Positions 9,596 through 19,302 of a stretch of DNA of 64,000 bases are shown in pieces (position 1 is the first letter of the stretch; each line of letters opens with the position of its first letter). The DNA comes from Paenibacillus_E sp042676385 (GTDB lineage Bacteria > Bacillota > Bacilli > Paenibacillales > NBRC-103111). The notes under the pieces are model-generated. The model worked only from the letters and a program-made list of their open reading frames with translations, ran no database searches and was not told the DNA's origin. The stretch spans positions 868,001-932,000 of the forward strand of contig NZ_JBHTHA010000002.1 in assembly GCF_042676385.1 (NCBI RefSeq). The letters run 5' to 3'. Made by a program: the position numbers and the translations under genes.

Positions 9596-9624
9596 ATTAT
9601 ATATGCGCTTCCAATAGATGTCAA
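9596..9624 (-). promoter_or_regulatory. Sigma-A promoter of the uxuA/GH2 operon
   Basis: On the minus strand TTGACA (9619-9624) and TATAAT (9596-9601) are separated by exactly 17 bases. Both hexamers equal the consensus, so the intrinsic promoter is strong and control by repression at the adjacent operator is expected. Confidence 0.9.
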
Positions 9625-9701
9625 TACAAATAATGGAAATCGAATATGTCTTATGAGATGCTTAGGATTGCCAATATGGACAAGTTTGTTCAATAAAAAA
9701 A

Positions 9702-9720
9702 GAGAGCGATTATCGCTCTC
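9702..9720 (-). terminator. Intrinsic terminator overlapping the end of the preceding gene
   Basis: GAGAGCG and CGCTCTC form a stem around a 5-base loop, followed on the minus strand by a run of seven T (to about 9694). The stem begins within the last codons of the secreted protein gene and includes its TAA stop (9710-9712). It ends the second glycan operon. Confidence 0.88.
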
Positions 9721-12517
9721 TCGCCGCCACCTTGAACTCATAGCAGGAAGCATTTCCACCACTGTAGCTGGAGCCCGTTACGGTGATTCTGACATACCTG
9801 TATGTTGCATTAAAGGTATCCGTCGTCAAGCCTTGCGTTGTATTACTCGTTCTGTCAAGGATTGTCGTATAGGTCACATCGTCATTACTGCCTTCAATTT
9901 TGTACTGGTAAGACCTTGGAAAGGTTGTGCTATTGTACCAGTAGCTTTCAAGCTTGGTAATATTCATGCTGCTGCCTAGATCGACCTTCCACCACTGCGG
10001 GTAAGTGTTGGTGACTGCAGCCCAACGGGTAGAGGTTGTGTTCCCGTCATTGGCATTGCTTACAGCATTTCCCGTTTGTACTGAGCTTGCCGTAGCTGTC
10101 TTGCCTTGTGATACAATTCCCGTTTGGGTAGTCGCACTCGCCGGTGAACTCCATATGCTCGAGCCAGAGTTATTCTTTGCCTTTACTTGGTATGTGTGAG
10201 TTGAGCTAGCTGTAAGTCCTGTATGTGTATAAGGGCTGCTCACGTTACTTACCGTCACACCGTCAACTAAAAGGTCATAGCCCGTAGCTCCTGTAGCGTT
10301 ATTCCAGCTGACGTTTATCTGAGACATATTTGCTGCCGTTGCGGTCAAACCAGTTGGTACAGACGGTAGGTTTGGATTTGACGCTACTGGGGTGATGGTC
10401 ATGGCTTGAGGGTTACTTGCGCCAAATTTAATACTCTGTAAAGCTGCTTGACCTGAGGTAAACTCGACGCCAAGCGCGCTTGCTCGGTTGACCAGTCTAT
10501 AAGTCGTTATCCCAATTAAACTTGTGTTCGTTGCCGCTGAAATCGTCGATGCAGAAGAGGAAGGAGTGAGATAGGCCGGAGTTGCATTCCCAACAGGTAA
10601 AAGATACCACTCATCACTGCCGCTTGCAGCTCCGTTTCCTCCATTAGCGCTTGGATTCGCATTTGCATCCGCTGCACCAAAGCTCACCGCTGCTCCCATC
10701 GCCCGCGTTGCTTCAGCCGTTGACCCTGATGCCTTCAGAAACTTTCCTGTGGATGTGTTCTGTAATCTGTAGAAACCACTATTTTTGGAAGAATCAAATT
10801 CATCGGGAACGGGAACAAATTGCCATTGATTAGCCGTGCCATCCTGAAGTGCATTTCCACCTATTGTGATGGTATAGGCTGCTGACGGCGAAATTGCAGT
10901 TCCATTTTGATCTTTTGGCGGATTGTAAGCTGAATAGTAAGTTTGCCCGGGACCAGGATCAGCCAAGGAATAATTGATTTGTTTACCGGACAGATCGGAG
11001 ATCGTTCTGAATGAACGGCCGCTGACTTGTTGATTGGTAAGACTGCCTATGTCGATTTGGGACAAATAGCTGCCTACCGTAGCCGGAAGTTTACCTACGA
11101 CTTTAAACGTGTCCGGAGCGCCTAAATCATCCGTCTCGTAAACGTACCCGTCATAGCCGACAGAGCGGTACTTGCCACTATAAGCATTATAGGAAAAGGC
11201 ATTTTCGTATTGCGTATTGACCGGAAGGAACAACCTTTGCGTCGCTGTATTTTTAAATACCGGGGTGCCGCCGCCTGGTTTAACTGAAGTCAAGTATCCG
11301 GTCGAGTTGTTTACTTGGCTGATCCATACCTGGTTGGTTTGGATGTAAACGGTTATCGTAGCGTCCAGAGCCGGATCGGAATAAGAGACGGACGGGATGC
11401 TGGTACCGCTTGCATTTTTAATCGTACCGCTCACCGTATTCGCTGTATACGTGTTGCCTGCGGGATCGTTAAAGGTAAAGTCTCCACTGCTTGGAACCTT
11501 CGTGTAGCCGATATTCAGAGATGAGCCGTCCATTCCTGTGCCGGTTAAAGTAAGGCTATCCGTCACTGGCGAATAATTTACGGTAAGATTATGATCGCTG
11601 CCAGCCCCCATAGGACTGCCTATCCAGCCTGCATAACCTTTAAGTGCAGATCTGGTCCATGTACCGTTATACCAAACATCCCATGAGCCTTCAGTCATTT
11701 TGGCGCTGATTGGGGAGCGGGCAAGACTGAAGTAGGTGAGTATGTTGCTATAACCAGGTTTCCAATTAATGTGATTGTTGAAAAGAACATAGAAATAACC
11801 GTTTACATTATCTACAAAAAATCTGGTGCCAGCAACTCCATATGACCAAGTCGAGCCTGGGAAATTCGTATTGGTTGCTGCTTCATTGCTATCGTTCCAT
11901 GGTGAAGTGGCAACCTGCCCAATCAACTGCCAGGTAGCTCCTTTATCTGTCGAGTAGGTGGCCAGGACTCGGTTGTTATGGACACCTGTGGATATTCTTT
12001 CATTGTTCGTCGGGTTATTCGTTGCAAATGGAGAGAATTGATACTCGTCGTTGGTCAGTGCATACCAGTATCCGGTATCCGGATCAATCCAGACGCCGAT
12101 ACCGTCGTTGTGGTCATCCTGAAAGGGAGTTGGAATGTCGTATGCTTGGTCGATCTTGTTATTGATGGTTCCCGGCCTATTCCAGTAAGAATTATAGGTT
12201 GTTGTAGTGCCCCAATTGGTATTCAACGTACCTAAGTCCTTATTGGTGTTGTATTTGATCCAAGAACCGCCACTGTCCGATTGTTCGTAGTTAGCTAAAG
12301 AATACATCCAATGAAAATCCCCGTCCTTGTCGACGAACGCAGAGCCGGCAATATCAGCGGTGCCGGAAGTGAGGTTTGGGACTGCTGCATTTTGTACATA
12401 AGTCGGGAAATTCTCTGTCGCCGCATAAGCAGTCTGTAATCCACCCAATACCTGAACCATGAGGAATGCCGAAATAACAATTGGACTTGTAAATTTCACT
12501 TTCTTTTTAACACGCAT
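9710..12517 (-). CDS. Secreted multi-domain protein: Asp-box propeller-like domain, trefoil-like domain, FN3, F5/8C
   Basis: Secreted protein of 935 residues. The start is the ATG at 12515-12517 (MRVKKKVKF), which has a perfect AGGAGGT six bases upstream. A signal peptide ends at about AYA-ATE. The N-terminal half carries an Asp-box (YSTDKGATWQLIG), as in sialidases and other beta-propeller glycosidases, and a repeated W/N/D-rich fold. The middle (about 550-690) resembles a ricin-type beta-trefoil (LQNTSTGKFLKA). Then follow an FN3 domain (PSVPTGLTATAANMSQINVSW) and a C-terminal discoidin/F5-8C carbohydrate-binding domain (about 800-935). The catalytic family could not be named. As last gene of the operon it probably acts on the extracellular polymer. 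Confidence 0.85.
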   Translation of the reverse strand: MRVKKKVKFTSPIVISAFLMVQVLGGLQTAYAATENFPTYVQNAAVPNLTSGTADIAGSAFVDKDGDFHWMYSLANYEQSDSGGSWIKYNTNKDLGTLNTNWGTTTTYNSYWNRPGTINNKIDQAYDIPTPFQDDHNDGIGVWIDPDTGYWYALTNDEYQFSPFATNNPTNNERISTGVHNNRVLATYSTDKGATWQLIGQVATSPWNDSNEAATNTNFPGSTWSYGVAGTRFFVDNVNGYFYVLFNNHINWKPGYSNILTYFSLARSPISAKMTEGSWDVWYNGTWTRSALKGYAGWIGSPMGAGSDHNLTVNYSPVTDSLTLTGTGMDGSSLNIGYTKVPSSGDFTFNDPAGNTYTANTVSGTIKNASGTSIPSVSYSDPALDATITVYIQTNQVWISQVNNSTGYLTSVKPGGGTPVFKNTATQRLFLPVNTQYENAFSYNAYSGKYRSVGYDGYVYETDDLGAPDTFKVVGKLPATVGSYLSQIDIGSLTNQQVSGRSFRTISDLSGKQINYSLADPGPGQTYYSAYNPPKDQNGTAISPSAAYTITIGGNALQDGTANQWQFVPVPDEFDSSKNSGFYRLQNTSTGKFLKASGSTAEATRAMGAAVSFGAADANANPSANGGNGAASGSDEWYLLPVGNATPAYLTPSSSASTISAATNTSLIGITTYRLVNRASALGVEFTSGQAALQSIKFGASNPQAMTITPVASNPNLPSVPTGLTATAANMSQINVSWNNATGATGYDLLVDGVTVSNVSSPYTHTGLTASSTHTYQVKAKNNSGSSIWSSPASATTQTGIVSQGKTATASSVQTGNAVSNANDGNTTSTRWAAVTNTYPQWWKVDLGSSMNITKLESYWYNSTTFPRSYQYKIEGSNDDVTYTTILDRTSNTTQGLTTDTFNATYRYVRITVTGSSYSGGNASCYEFKVAARER

Positions 12518-12604
12518 ACGATTACCTCCTTGTTTAGTATTTGTTGAAAACCCTTCGGGTTCTTCTTTCCAATCCCCCCACTCCCCCCCTTTCAATTGAT
12601 TCTT

Positions 12605-15600
12605 CTACAAATACGTGTAATTTTTATTAATAATCAGCACATTCACTCTCCACTGCGAGCCTTTACAGGTGTGGAATCGTATTTTCACGTAACCGTCCTT
12701 ACTCTGCGTTAACGGCAAGATATCCGTTGCAAATTCGCCAGCCTTCAGCATTTTCTCAGGTTTCCAAGCGCTTTGGCCTACAATCTCTACTTCCGTGTAG
12801 GACGGCTCCCCGTTGTCTCCTGACACAAACAGCAAATCATACCTCCCCCTTGGAAGCTCCACAAGAAACGTCGCATCGCTAATGCCGCCGATAAAATCCC
12901 TGCGCAGCTCGTCAGGCTCCCCCCGGTCCATCGCATTGAGCGCTTCCAAGCTCTCCCATCCGATTCCAGAATACGGTTTGAAAATCGTCTCCGGTGTTAT
13001 TTTGCGGAACGATTGACCAAGAACACCTTCCATATGCACCTGTCTGGGCAGCGCTTTGTAATAATCTTTATCTAGCAATTGCGATTCCACGCCAAAATCA
13101 AAGCGGTAGGCAGCCAGTCTCGATTCACGGTAATTACCGGAGTAATAGTCAAAAGTAAAATGGTCGAGCGTCCTGAAATGCTGCGTTTCCTGGTTTTTAC
13201 CAAGGAATACTCGCCGATGTGTATGGGCTTCGTGAACAAGCGGATAAGTCCTTTGCACGGGTACGTGATCAGGTTTGGATAAGAATAACTCAGGCAGTAA
13301 GGATCCGGTTTGGGGATAAATCGCATACTCCCCGTTCTTCTCCGTCTCAAACGAAATCCGTCCATCTTCCTGGTGATAATCCACTTTGCTCCAGGATTGA
13401 CCATTTTTGCTTGAAACCAATACTTTTTCACTTAAATCAAACGGGTTGCGCATAACAACCTTTGTTCCTGCCTTACTTTGGATATAAACCCAAGATGTGC
13501 GACCATTTTTTAACTCAGCGCTAACCTCGAAAGCACCTACTGCCAATAGGCCTTGAAAGGAGCAATTGCTCCATTTCTCATATTTCCCTACCTTCTTCTC
13601 TACATCATGATCGTACAAACCAACCGAAAGTTCCTGCTCAGTCTCACCTGAAGGCAGCGCCGGAAACACGTCGATCACACCATCATAGCTTTGCAGCAGC
13701 ATTTCGTTCACGGCAGCGACCATTTCACCGGAAGCCTCCATCATGTGTGGATGGTATAATGGTTCATTCGTGATGTTGCAGTAGTTCATCCAGCGTTCCG
13801 TTTCTTCCGCAAACAAGCCATTGCACCTGAGCGACAAGTCGATGCCTTGCTCATACAGCAGCCTAATCGCCGTGTTGCCCTTGCCCAATCTAGAGGCGGC
13901 ACAGGAGAGCCAGCCGAATTGAAACATGCCGAATTCAGTCTGATTGGCTGCATAACGAAGTGTATTCTCTGCCCTTTTCCTCAGCAAAGGTTCACTATTT
14001 TTGTCGATTTCTCCAATCGGATAAATCGGCATTAGAAGCGAAGGATGACGCAAATGCAGGCCGGCTGGTGCCCATTCTGAATCCAGCATGACATCACCAT
14101 ACCGCTGGCAAATTGTGGTCGGATAAGAGGCCAATTCGTCCACGATTTGCATCCACCTGAGCCGGTCAGCTTCCGCTTCTCCAAGCAGCTTGCCTGATTC
14201 TACAGCTATTTTCATCAAATATTTGACTGAGGACAAGGTACAAGTTGAGTTTCGCGTCAAAGGTCCCTGTTCCGGCGAAATATCTGGGAATACATCATAT
14301 CGTCCTGTTTCAGCATTCACTTGTAAATAACCTTCGAAAAACCTTGCAATCTGCTTAAACAGCGGATACGCCTTTTCCCGTAAAAAATCAAGGTCCATAC
14401 TGTATCGATAATAGTCCCAAAGGAATTGCGCACACCAAGGCCAAATGCTTAAATACAACGCATGCGGGTAATCACCAGCTACGCCTTCCAACCCATAAAA
14501 CTGCTTCGACATTTGCTCAGCAAGCCGAACATAGGATAGCAGCCCTTCATTGAACGCTTCAGCCACTTCAAGGTGATTGGCCGTATAAAGCGGCCAAAAT
14601 GCAGCTTGAATGTTAACGTCCCAGTACCACATGCTGCCCCACTTGGTCGGCTGCTTAATATCCCACAAACCGTTCAATCCGCACGCTTGCTCGCTCATCC
14701 TGCCGCCTTTTCCGCTGCAGCAGGCGATTGCGTATAAGTTGATAAACCAGAGATCTTCTATCATTTTATCCGGCAAGGTGATGGAGGAACGAGACCAGAA
14801 GCTTTTCCAATGCGCCTGATGATGCGCTACCATGTCATTTACATGCGAGAAAGGCTTATTCAATCTCACCAAAGCAGTATGTAGCAGTTCCTTGGTTTCC
14901 TCCTCCGTTACCACTGTTGTTAGCAGTGTCACGTTTTCCTGCGCATCCTTGAGGGCAATTTGAAGACAATCGTTGGAACCGGCGACGGCGCTTCCTTTTG
15001 CTCCGATGATCCTCATCATTACGATGAACGAGAACGGATCGTATCGCTCTTTATCTTCACCGTCCGGATAGAAAGTACCCAGGTAGTAAAACGTCGTATC
15101 ATCCAGTTGATGATACTTCACATTCATATCCACATATCGCCCAAGGGGAACAGACATAGCCACGAACGGTAACAATGATACTTTCGTCTGACTGATTTTT
15201 GTTATGACATAATCGCCATCCTGAGCAATCAACGTGCTCACACCAAGCTTATCTTGGTCTTTTTCCACGCATAACTGAACAACTGCCCTTTCAATATCAA
15301 GCCCGAGGGAATAATAGTCAGGTTCTGTGAGATCCCCGGAAGGAAATAGGTGAATTTCGCCAGTCGGATAATGGGATGCTCCACCGGAAGGCTTGACATA
15401 TTTTCTATACATGCTGTTATTTGATAACGCATCGCCATATAGAAATAATGGGTCCTGCTCGGGATTTCGATACAGCTCTTCCGCCAACTTTTTCAGCTCG
15501 TCAAAAGTCCGTCCATACTGAAGCGTGAAATCATGACCTTCACCATTCCGGTACTTCTTACTGTAACGATGGAGCTTCTGATAATAAACCTCATAATGAT

Positions 15601-15718
15601 TGAGCGCTAGTGTCAACTTGTTATCCTCGAAATACGCCATGCCGCCAAAGAGTCCATTGCCGATAGGTAAAGCCTCGTTCCAGCTGCTCGGAGCATTCTC
15701 GAATGTAACGCTTCTCAC
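12605..15718 (-). CDS. GH95-like glycoside hydrolase (alpha-fucosidase fold), cytoplasmic
   Basis: About 1037 residues with the GH95 (alpha/alpha)6-barrel pattern. The N-terminus SSWNEALPIGNGLFGGM is the family hallmark, followed by the barrel segments GLWDIKQPTKWGSMWYWDVN, DVFPDISPEQGP and NEMLLQS. The start chosen is the GTG at 15716-15718, five bases after AAGGAGAGG; an ATG 24 bases upstream would overlap that site. No signal peptide is present, so it should act on imported oligosaccharides. One oddity is that the GH95 segment HPPFQIDGNFG, which holds a catalytic Asp, reads HPHMMEASGEM here. Alpha-1,2-fucosidase activity is therefore doubtful and another specificity is possible. Confidence 0.85.
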   Translation of the reverse strand: MRSVTFENAPSSWNEALPIGNGLFGGMAYFEDNKLTLALNHYEVYYQKLHRYSKKYRNGEGHDFTLQYGRTFDELKKLAEELYRNPEQDPLFLYGDALSNNSMYRKYVKPSGGASHYPTGEIHLFPSGDLTEPDYYSLGLDIERAVVQLCVEKDQDKLGVSTLIAQDGDYVITKISQTKVSLLPFVAMSVPLGRYVDMNVKYHQLDDTTFYYLGTFYPDGEDKERYDPFSFIVMMRIIGAKGSAVAGSNDCLQIALKDAQENVTLLTTVVTEEETKELLHTALVRLNKPFSHVNDMVAHHQAHWKSFWSRSSITLPDKMIEDLWFINLYAIACCSGKGGRMSEQACGLNGLWDIKQPTKWGSMWYWDVNIQAAFWPLYTANHLEVAEAFNEGLLSYVRLAEQMSKQFYGLEGVAGDYPHALYLSIWPWCAQFLWDYYRYSMDLDFLREKAYPLFKQIARFFEGYLQVNAETGRYDVFPDISPEQGPLTRNSTCTLSSVKYLMKIAVESGKLLGEAEADRLRWMQIVDELASYPTTICQRYGDVMLDSEWAPAGLHLRHPSLLMPIYPIGEIDKNSEPLLRKRAENTLRYAANQTEFGMFQFGWLSCAASRLGKGNTAIRLLYEQGIDLSLRCNGLFAEETERWMNYCNITNEPLYHPHMMEASGEMVAAVNEMLLQSYDGVIDVFPALPSGETEQELSVGLYDHDVEKKVGKYEKWSNCSFQGLLAVGAFEVSAELKNGRTSWVYIQSKAGTKVVMRNPFDLSEKVLVSSKNGQSWSKVDYHQEDGRISFETEKNGEYAIYPQTGSLLPELFLSKPDHVPVQRTYPLVHEAHTHRRVFLGKNQETQHFRTLDHFTFDYYSGNYRESRLAAYRFDFGVESQLLDKDYYKALPRQVHMEGVLGQSFRKITPETIFKPYSGIGWESLEALNAMDRGEPDELRRDFIGGISDATFLVELPRGRYDLLFVSGDNGEPSYTEVEIVGQSAWKPEKMLKAGEFATDILPLTQSKDGYVKIRFHTCKGSQWRVNVLIINKNYTYL

Positions 15719-15764
15719 ATGAACCTCTCCTTCCGCATCCATATCGTGTTAAAAATGTCCATCC

Positions 15765-16637
15765 TTACTCCTTAATGGCCCCAATCAACACGCCTTGGAC
15801 AAAATACTTCTGGAGGAACGGATACAGACAAATGATCGGTAGTGTCGAGACCATAATCGCAGCATACTTAATGGTTTCTCCAATTGCATATTTGTCGTCG
15901 CCTCCACCTGCCATCATCGAATCCGTATTGTTGGAGATCAAAATTTCACGGAGCACAAGCTGGAGGGGATACGCTTCACGGTTCCGCAAATAGACCAGCG
16001 CGTTAAAGTAGGAATTCCAGTGCCCTACCGCATACCACAAAATCATGACTGCCATTACCGGCATAGAAAGGGGAATGACGATTCGGAATAGAATCTTCCA
16101 ATCGCCTGCGCCATCCATTCTGGCGGATTCCTCCAAACTGACTGGGATGCCTTGAAAAGAAGTTCGCATGATAATCATATTGAACGTATTGATCGCACCT
16201 GGAACGAGTATGGCCCACATGGTATTCATCATACCGAGATTGTTCACAAGCAGGTAACTCGGAATGAGCCCACCATGGAAAACCATCGTCACGACGATGA
16301 AAAACATGATAATATTTTTAAAATATAGATTTGGCCTGGACAACACATAGGCGCCTATCGCTGTCATGAACAGGTTGATCGTTGTACCGAGCACGACGTA
16401 TAAAAGAGTATTCTGATACCCTTTCATAATCATAGGGTTCTCGAACACGGCTTTGTATGCGCCAAGATCAAAACCTGCCGGTTTGAGCATTAAACCGCGA
16501 TGCTGCAGCAATGATGTCGCATCACTAAGCGAAGCGAGTGCCACGTACAAGAACGGATATAGGGTGACCGCGCAAAGTACGAGCATCAATAGTGTATTGA
16601 AGTAGCCAAATGTTCGCTCCCCATAAGTTAATTTCAT
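15765..16637 (-). CDS. Carbohydrate ABC transporter permease, LplC/YtcP type
   Basis: Six-helix permease of 290 residues. The start is the ATG at 16635-16637, eight bases after AAGGAG; a TTG two codons earlier is less likely. The EAA loop reads EESARMDGAGDWKILFRIVIP and the C-terminus LYPFLQKYFVQGVLIGAIKE is the LplC/YtcP ending. It is 12 bases from the lplB-type gene upstream and is followed by the GH95-like gene. As for the other two transporters in the window, no ATPase gene accompanies it. Confidence 0.95.
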   Translation of the reverse strand: MKLTYGERTFGYFNTLLMLVLCAVTLYPFLYVALASLSDATSLLQHRGLMLKPAGFDLGAYKAVFENPMIMKGYQNTLLYVVLGTTINLFMTAIGAYVLSRPNLYFKNIIMFFIVVTMVFHGGLIPSYLLVNNLGMMNTMWAILVPGAINTFNMIIMRTSFQGIPVSLEESARMDGAGDWKILFRIVIPLSMPVMAVMILWYAVGHWNSYFNALVYLRNREAYPLQLVLREILISNNTDSMMAGGGDDKYAIGETIKYAAIMVSTLPIICLYPFLQKYFVQGVLIGAIKE

Positions 16638-16649
16638 GTGCAAATCTCC

Positions 16650-17585
16650 TTACCAGAGTTTGTTCTCGCTGATCCGCTTGACGAAGCTATTGGCAGCTAC
16701 GATCAGAATAAAGCTGATTACCGAGTTGAATAGCCCGACAGCAGCCGTAAAGCTATAGCTTGCCTCTAATACCCCTTTGCGGTAGACATAGGTCGAAATA
16801 ACGTCCGCTGTTCCATAGGTAAGCGGATTGTAAAGCAGGAGCACCTTTTCACTGCCGACCGTCAGCATATTGCCCATTTGCAAGATAAACAGGATAACGA
16901 CCGTCGGCATGATCCCCGGAATCGTGATATGCAGCGTTTGCTTCCAGCGGTTTGCGCCATCCATCCTGGCTGCCTCATATAGCGTCGGATCGATCGTAGC
17001 CATCGCCGCCAAATAAACGATGGAGCCCCAACCAATTCCTTGCCATATGCCGGACGAAACGAAAAGAAAACGGAACCAGCTTTCCTTTTGCAAGAAATCT
17101 ATAGGTTCGATGCCAAATGTACCCATCATTTGATTAATAAGGCCATTGCGGCTTAAAAAATCAATCATCATCCCAGCCACAACAACAATCGAAATGAAAT
17201 GCGGCAAGTAGGAGATGGACTGTACAACCCGTTTAAATACGCTGTGGCGGATTTCGTTAAGCAGCAACGCCAGAATGATAGCTGCAGGGAAACCGAACAG
17301 CAGATCGTAAAGGTTAATCAAAATGGTATTCTTGATTAATCGCCAGAAGTAAATACCGTTAAAAAAGCTTTCAAAATGTTTAAACCCGACCCATGGACTT
17401 CCCAAAATCCCTTTCGCCGGCGAGAAGTCTTTAAAGGCGATTTGCAATCCGTACATCGGTCCATAATGGAAAATAAGGTAATAAGCAATAACGGGAAGCG
17501 CCATTACATAAATGGACCAGTGACGTTTTACATCAGCACGTATGGTTTGCAGGACTGTCGGATTGCGATAGGTTCTCGTTGTCAT
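16650..17585 (-). CDS. Carbohydrate ABC transporter permease, LplB type
   Basis: LplB-type inner-membrane permease of 311 residues. The N-terminal helix region (YLIFHYGPMYGLQIAFKDF) and the EAA loop (YEAARMDGANRWKQTLHITIPG) are typical. ATG follows GGGAG. It lies between the solute-binding protein and LplC genes, in the common order SBP-LplB-LplC. A hairpin separates it from the SBP gene upstream. Confidence 0.95.
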   Translation of the reverse strand: MTTRTYRNPTVLQTIRADVKRHWSIYVMALPVIAYYLIFHYGPMYGLQIAFKDFSPAKGILGSPWVGFKHFESFFNGIYFWRLIKNTILINLYDLLFGFPAAIILALLLNEIRHSVFKRVVQSISYLPHFISIVVVAGMMIDFLSRNGLINQMMGTFGIEPIDFLQKESWFRFLFVSSGIWQGIGWGSIVYLAAMATIDPTLYEAARMDGANRWKQTLHITIPGIMPTVVILFILQMGNMLTVGSEKVLLLYNPLTYGTADVISTYVYRKGVLEASYSFTAAVGLFNSVISFILIVAANSFVKRISENKLW

Positions 17586-17623
17586 CGTCTCCCTAGCCTT
17601 TCTTTCAAGTTTCTAAAAGAAAC

Positions 17624-17649
17624 GGGGGATATACCTGGCCCATCCCCCA
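17624..17649 (-). terminator. Hairpin between SBP and permease genes, possible attenuator
   Basis: GGGGGAT and ATCCCCC pair around an 11-base loop, and the leftward RNA continues with CGTTTCTTTT, a weak U-rich tail. It could terminate part of the transcripts or protect the SBP message, giving more binding protein than permease. Confidence 0.6.
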
Positions 17650-17661
17650 TTCAACTCTTTC

Positions 17662-19302
17662 TTAACGTTTATTAAAGCGTTCCAGTGCTCCTTGCTGGAT
17701 TTGAATCGCATCATCGATGCCCATGCCCTTAATCTTTTTCACATATTGATCGAAGTTATCGAGCGGCTCGACGCCCATGATGAATTTTAAAAGCATTTCA
17801 TCCTGATACGTTTGGATGTCCGTTACAATGGAAGCGAATTTGCTGCTCTCGTCCTGCGTCGGAGAAACAAGAGGGATTTTGCGCTCGGCTGTCGGCTTCG
17901 ACCAGATTTCCAAAGCTTTCTTCTGCTGAGGCAGAGCGAGATATTGCAATTGGAAATTATCGCTGAGCACAAAAGGCGCACTCCACGTTGCACGATTATA
18001 TTTGGCGATGGATTGCTGTATGCTGGTTCCTGCAGGAGGATTCAAAATTTCGGGAAGAAAGGCTGCTTTGCCATTCTCCATCTTGTAGCTGGTGCCTTCT
18101 ACACCGTAGTTGAATAGAAGATCGCCTTTTTCACCGTAAGCGTAATCAAGCCATTTCACGGTTTCGATCGGATTTTTGTTGGCTGTCGAGATGGCTGCTC
18201 CCACCCCGTTATAGGCAAAATCCTTTTGTCCCCAAATCGCTTTATCGCCTGCTTTCAATACCGGATAAGGAGCAGCTTCCAGATCGAATTTGGGATCTTT
18301 GTCCTTCATGAGGCCGGCAAATTTACCAATACCTCCCCCATTAAATGAAACGGTTGCTCCCAAGAGATTGGTCGTCATTTTGTTATCGAATAGTTTATCG
18401 TTAGGTGCTGCAAAATCCTTATCAAGCAAGCCTTCCTTGTACCATTTGTTCATTGTGGCCAGGAAGTCCTTGTATTCAGGCTGAATCGGACCGTATTTCA
18501 CCTTGCCTCCATCTTGGTAAAAGCTGTAGTTGATGCCCCATGCTCCGAGGAAAGGCGCGTCGGTAGCAAATAGATTTTTATCCAGATAAATCGGAATCTC
18601 ATCCGCTTTGCCGTTGCCATTTGGATCCTTTTCCTTAAACGCTTTCAACACGGTGTACCATTCGTCGATTGTCGTCGGCATGGAGAGTCCCAGCTTATTC
18701 AGCCAATCCTGGCGGATCGATGGACCAAAGAACACTCTGACTTTGTCATCACCACGTAAGAACGGGAAGGCATAGATGCTTCCTTCGTCCGTTGAAATTT
18801 GCTTTTTCCAGTCGGGATGGTCAGCAAGCAGCTTTTTAAGGTTCGGTGCATACTTGTCGATCAAATCGTTCAATTTAATGATTTTTTTATCTAAAATGGC
18901 TTTTTCCGGTCCGCCAGGGTATCTAACAACCGCGCCGCTTGTCGCTCCCCAACTTGCTTCAATCACATCCGGAAGCTCGTTTGTCGCAATCATTAAGTTG
19001 AATTGCTCTTGCGCTTGTGGAACTTCGAGAGGAGGATGCTGAAATTCAACCTTCACCCCGGTTACCTTTTCAAGTTCCTTGTACATCCCCATTTCAGCGT
19101 ATGTTTTCATCTGACCAGAGGCTGCAGGGTGATTCGGAACCCAATAGGTTAATTTAGTCAACTTTGGCTGCTGTGTTTCATTGCTTGACTGCGGCGTTGC
19201 CGATGAACTCTTGCCTCCTGTATCACTGCTGCAGGCGGCTGCCGAAGCTACCAGGACAGAAAGCAGGATGACGGATCCAACTTGCTTCAAACTTTTCTTC
19301 AT
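17662..19302 (-). CDS. Sugar ABC transporter solute-binding lipoprotein, LplA type
   Basis: Solute-binding protein of 546 residues with a lipoprotein signal (lipobox AAAC, Cys24) and a Ser/Gln-rich linker. The segments WYTVLKAFKEKDPNGNGKAD (a calcium-like loop common in LplA proteins) and WLDYAYGEKGDLLFNYGVEG are family features. It is the first gene of the second glycan operon and lies downstream of the AraC-type regulator gene, the standard layout in Paenibacillaceae. Ligand unknown; the neighbouring GH95-like and Asp-box enzymes suggest a branched heteroglycan. Confidence 0.94.
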   Translation of the reverse strand: MKKSLKQVGSVILLSVLVASAAACSSDTGGKSSSATPQSSNETQQPKLTKLTYWVPNHPAASGQMKTYAEMGMYKELEKVTGVKVEFQHPPLEVPQAQEQFNLMIATNELPDVIEASWGATSGAVVRYPGGPEKAILDKKIIKLNDLIDKYAPNLKKLLADHPDWKKQISTDEGSIYAFPFLRGDDKVRVFFGPSIRQDWLNKLGLSMPTTIDEWYTVLKAFKEKDPNGNGKADEIPIYLDKNLFATDAPFLGAWGINYSFYQDGGKVKYGPIQPEYKDFLATMNKWYKEGLLDKDFAAPNDKLFDNKMTTNLLGATVSFNGGGIGKFAGLMKDKDPKFDLEAAPYPVLKAGDKAIWGQKDFAYNGVGAAISTANKNPIETVKWLDYAYGEKGDLLFNYGVEGTSYKMENGKAAFLPEILNPPAGTSIQQSIAKYNRATWSAPFVLSDNFQLQYLALPQQKKALEIWSKPTAERKIPLVSPTQDESSKFASIVTDIQTYQDEMLLKFIMGVEPLDNFDQYVKKIKGMGIDDAIQIQQGALERFNKR

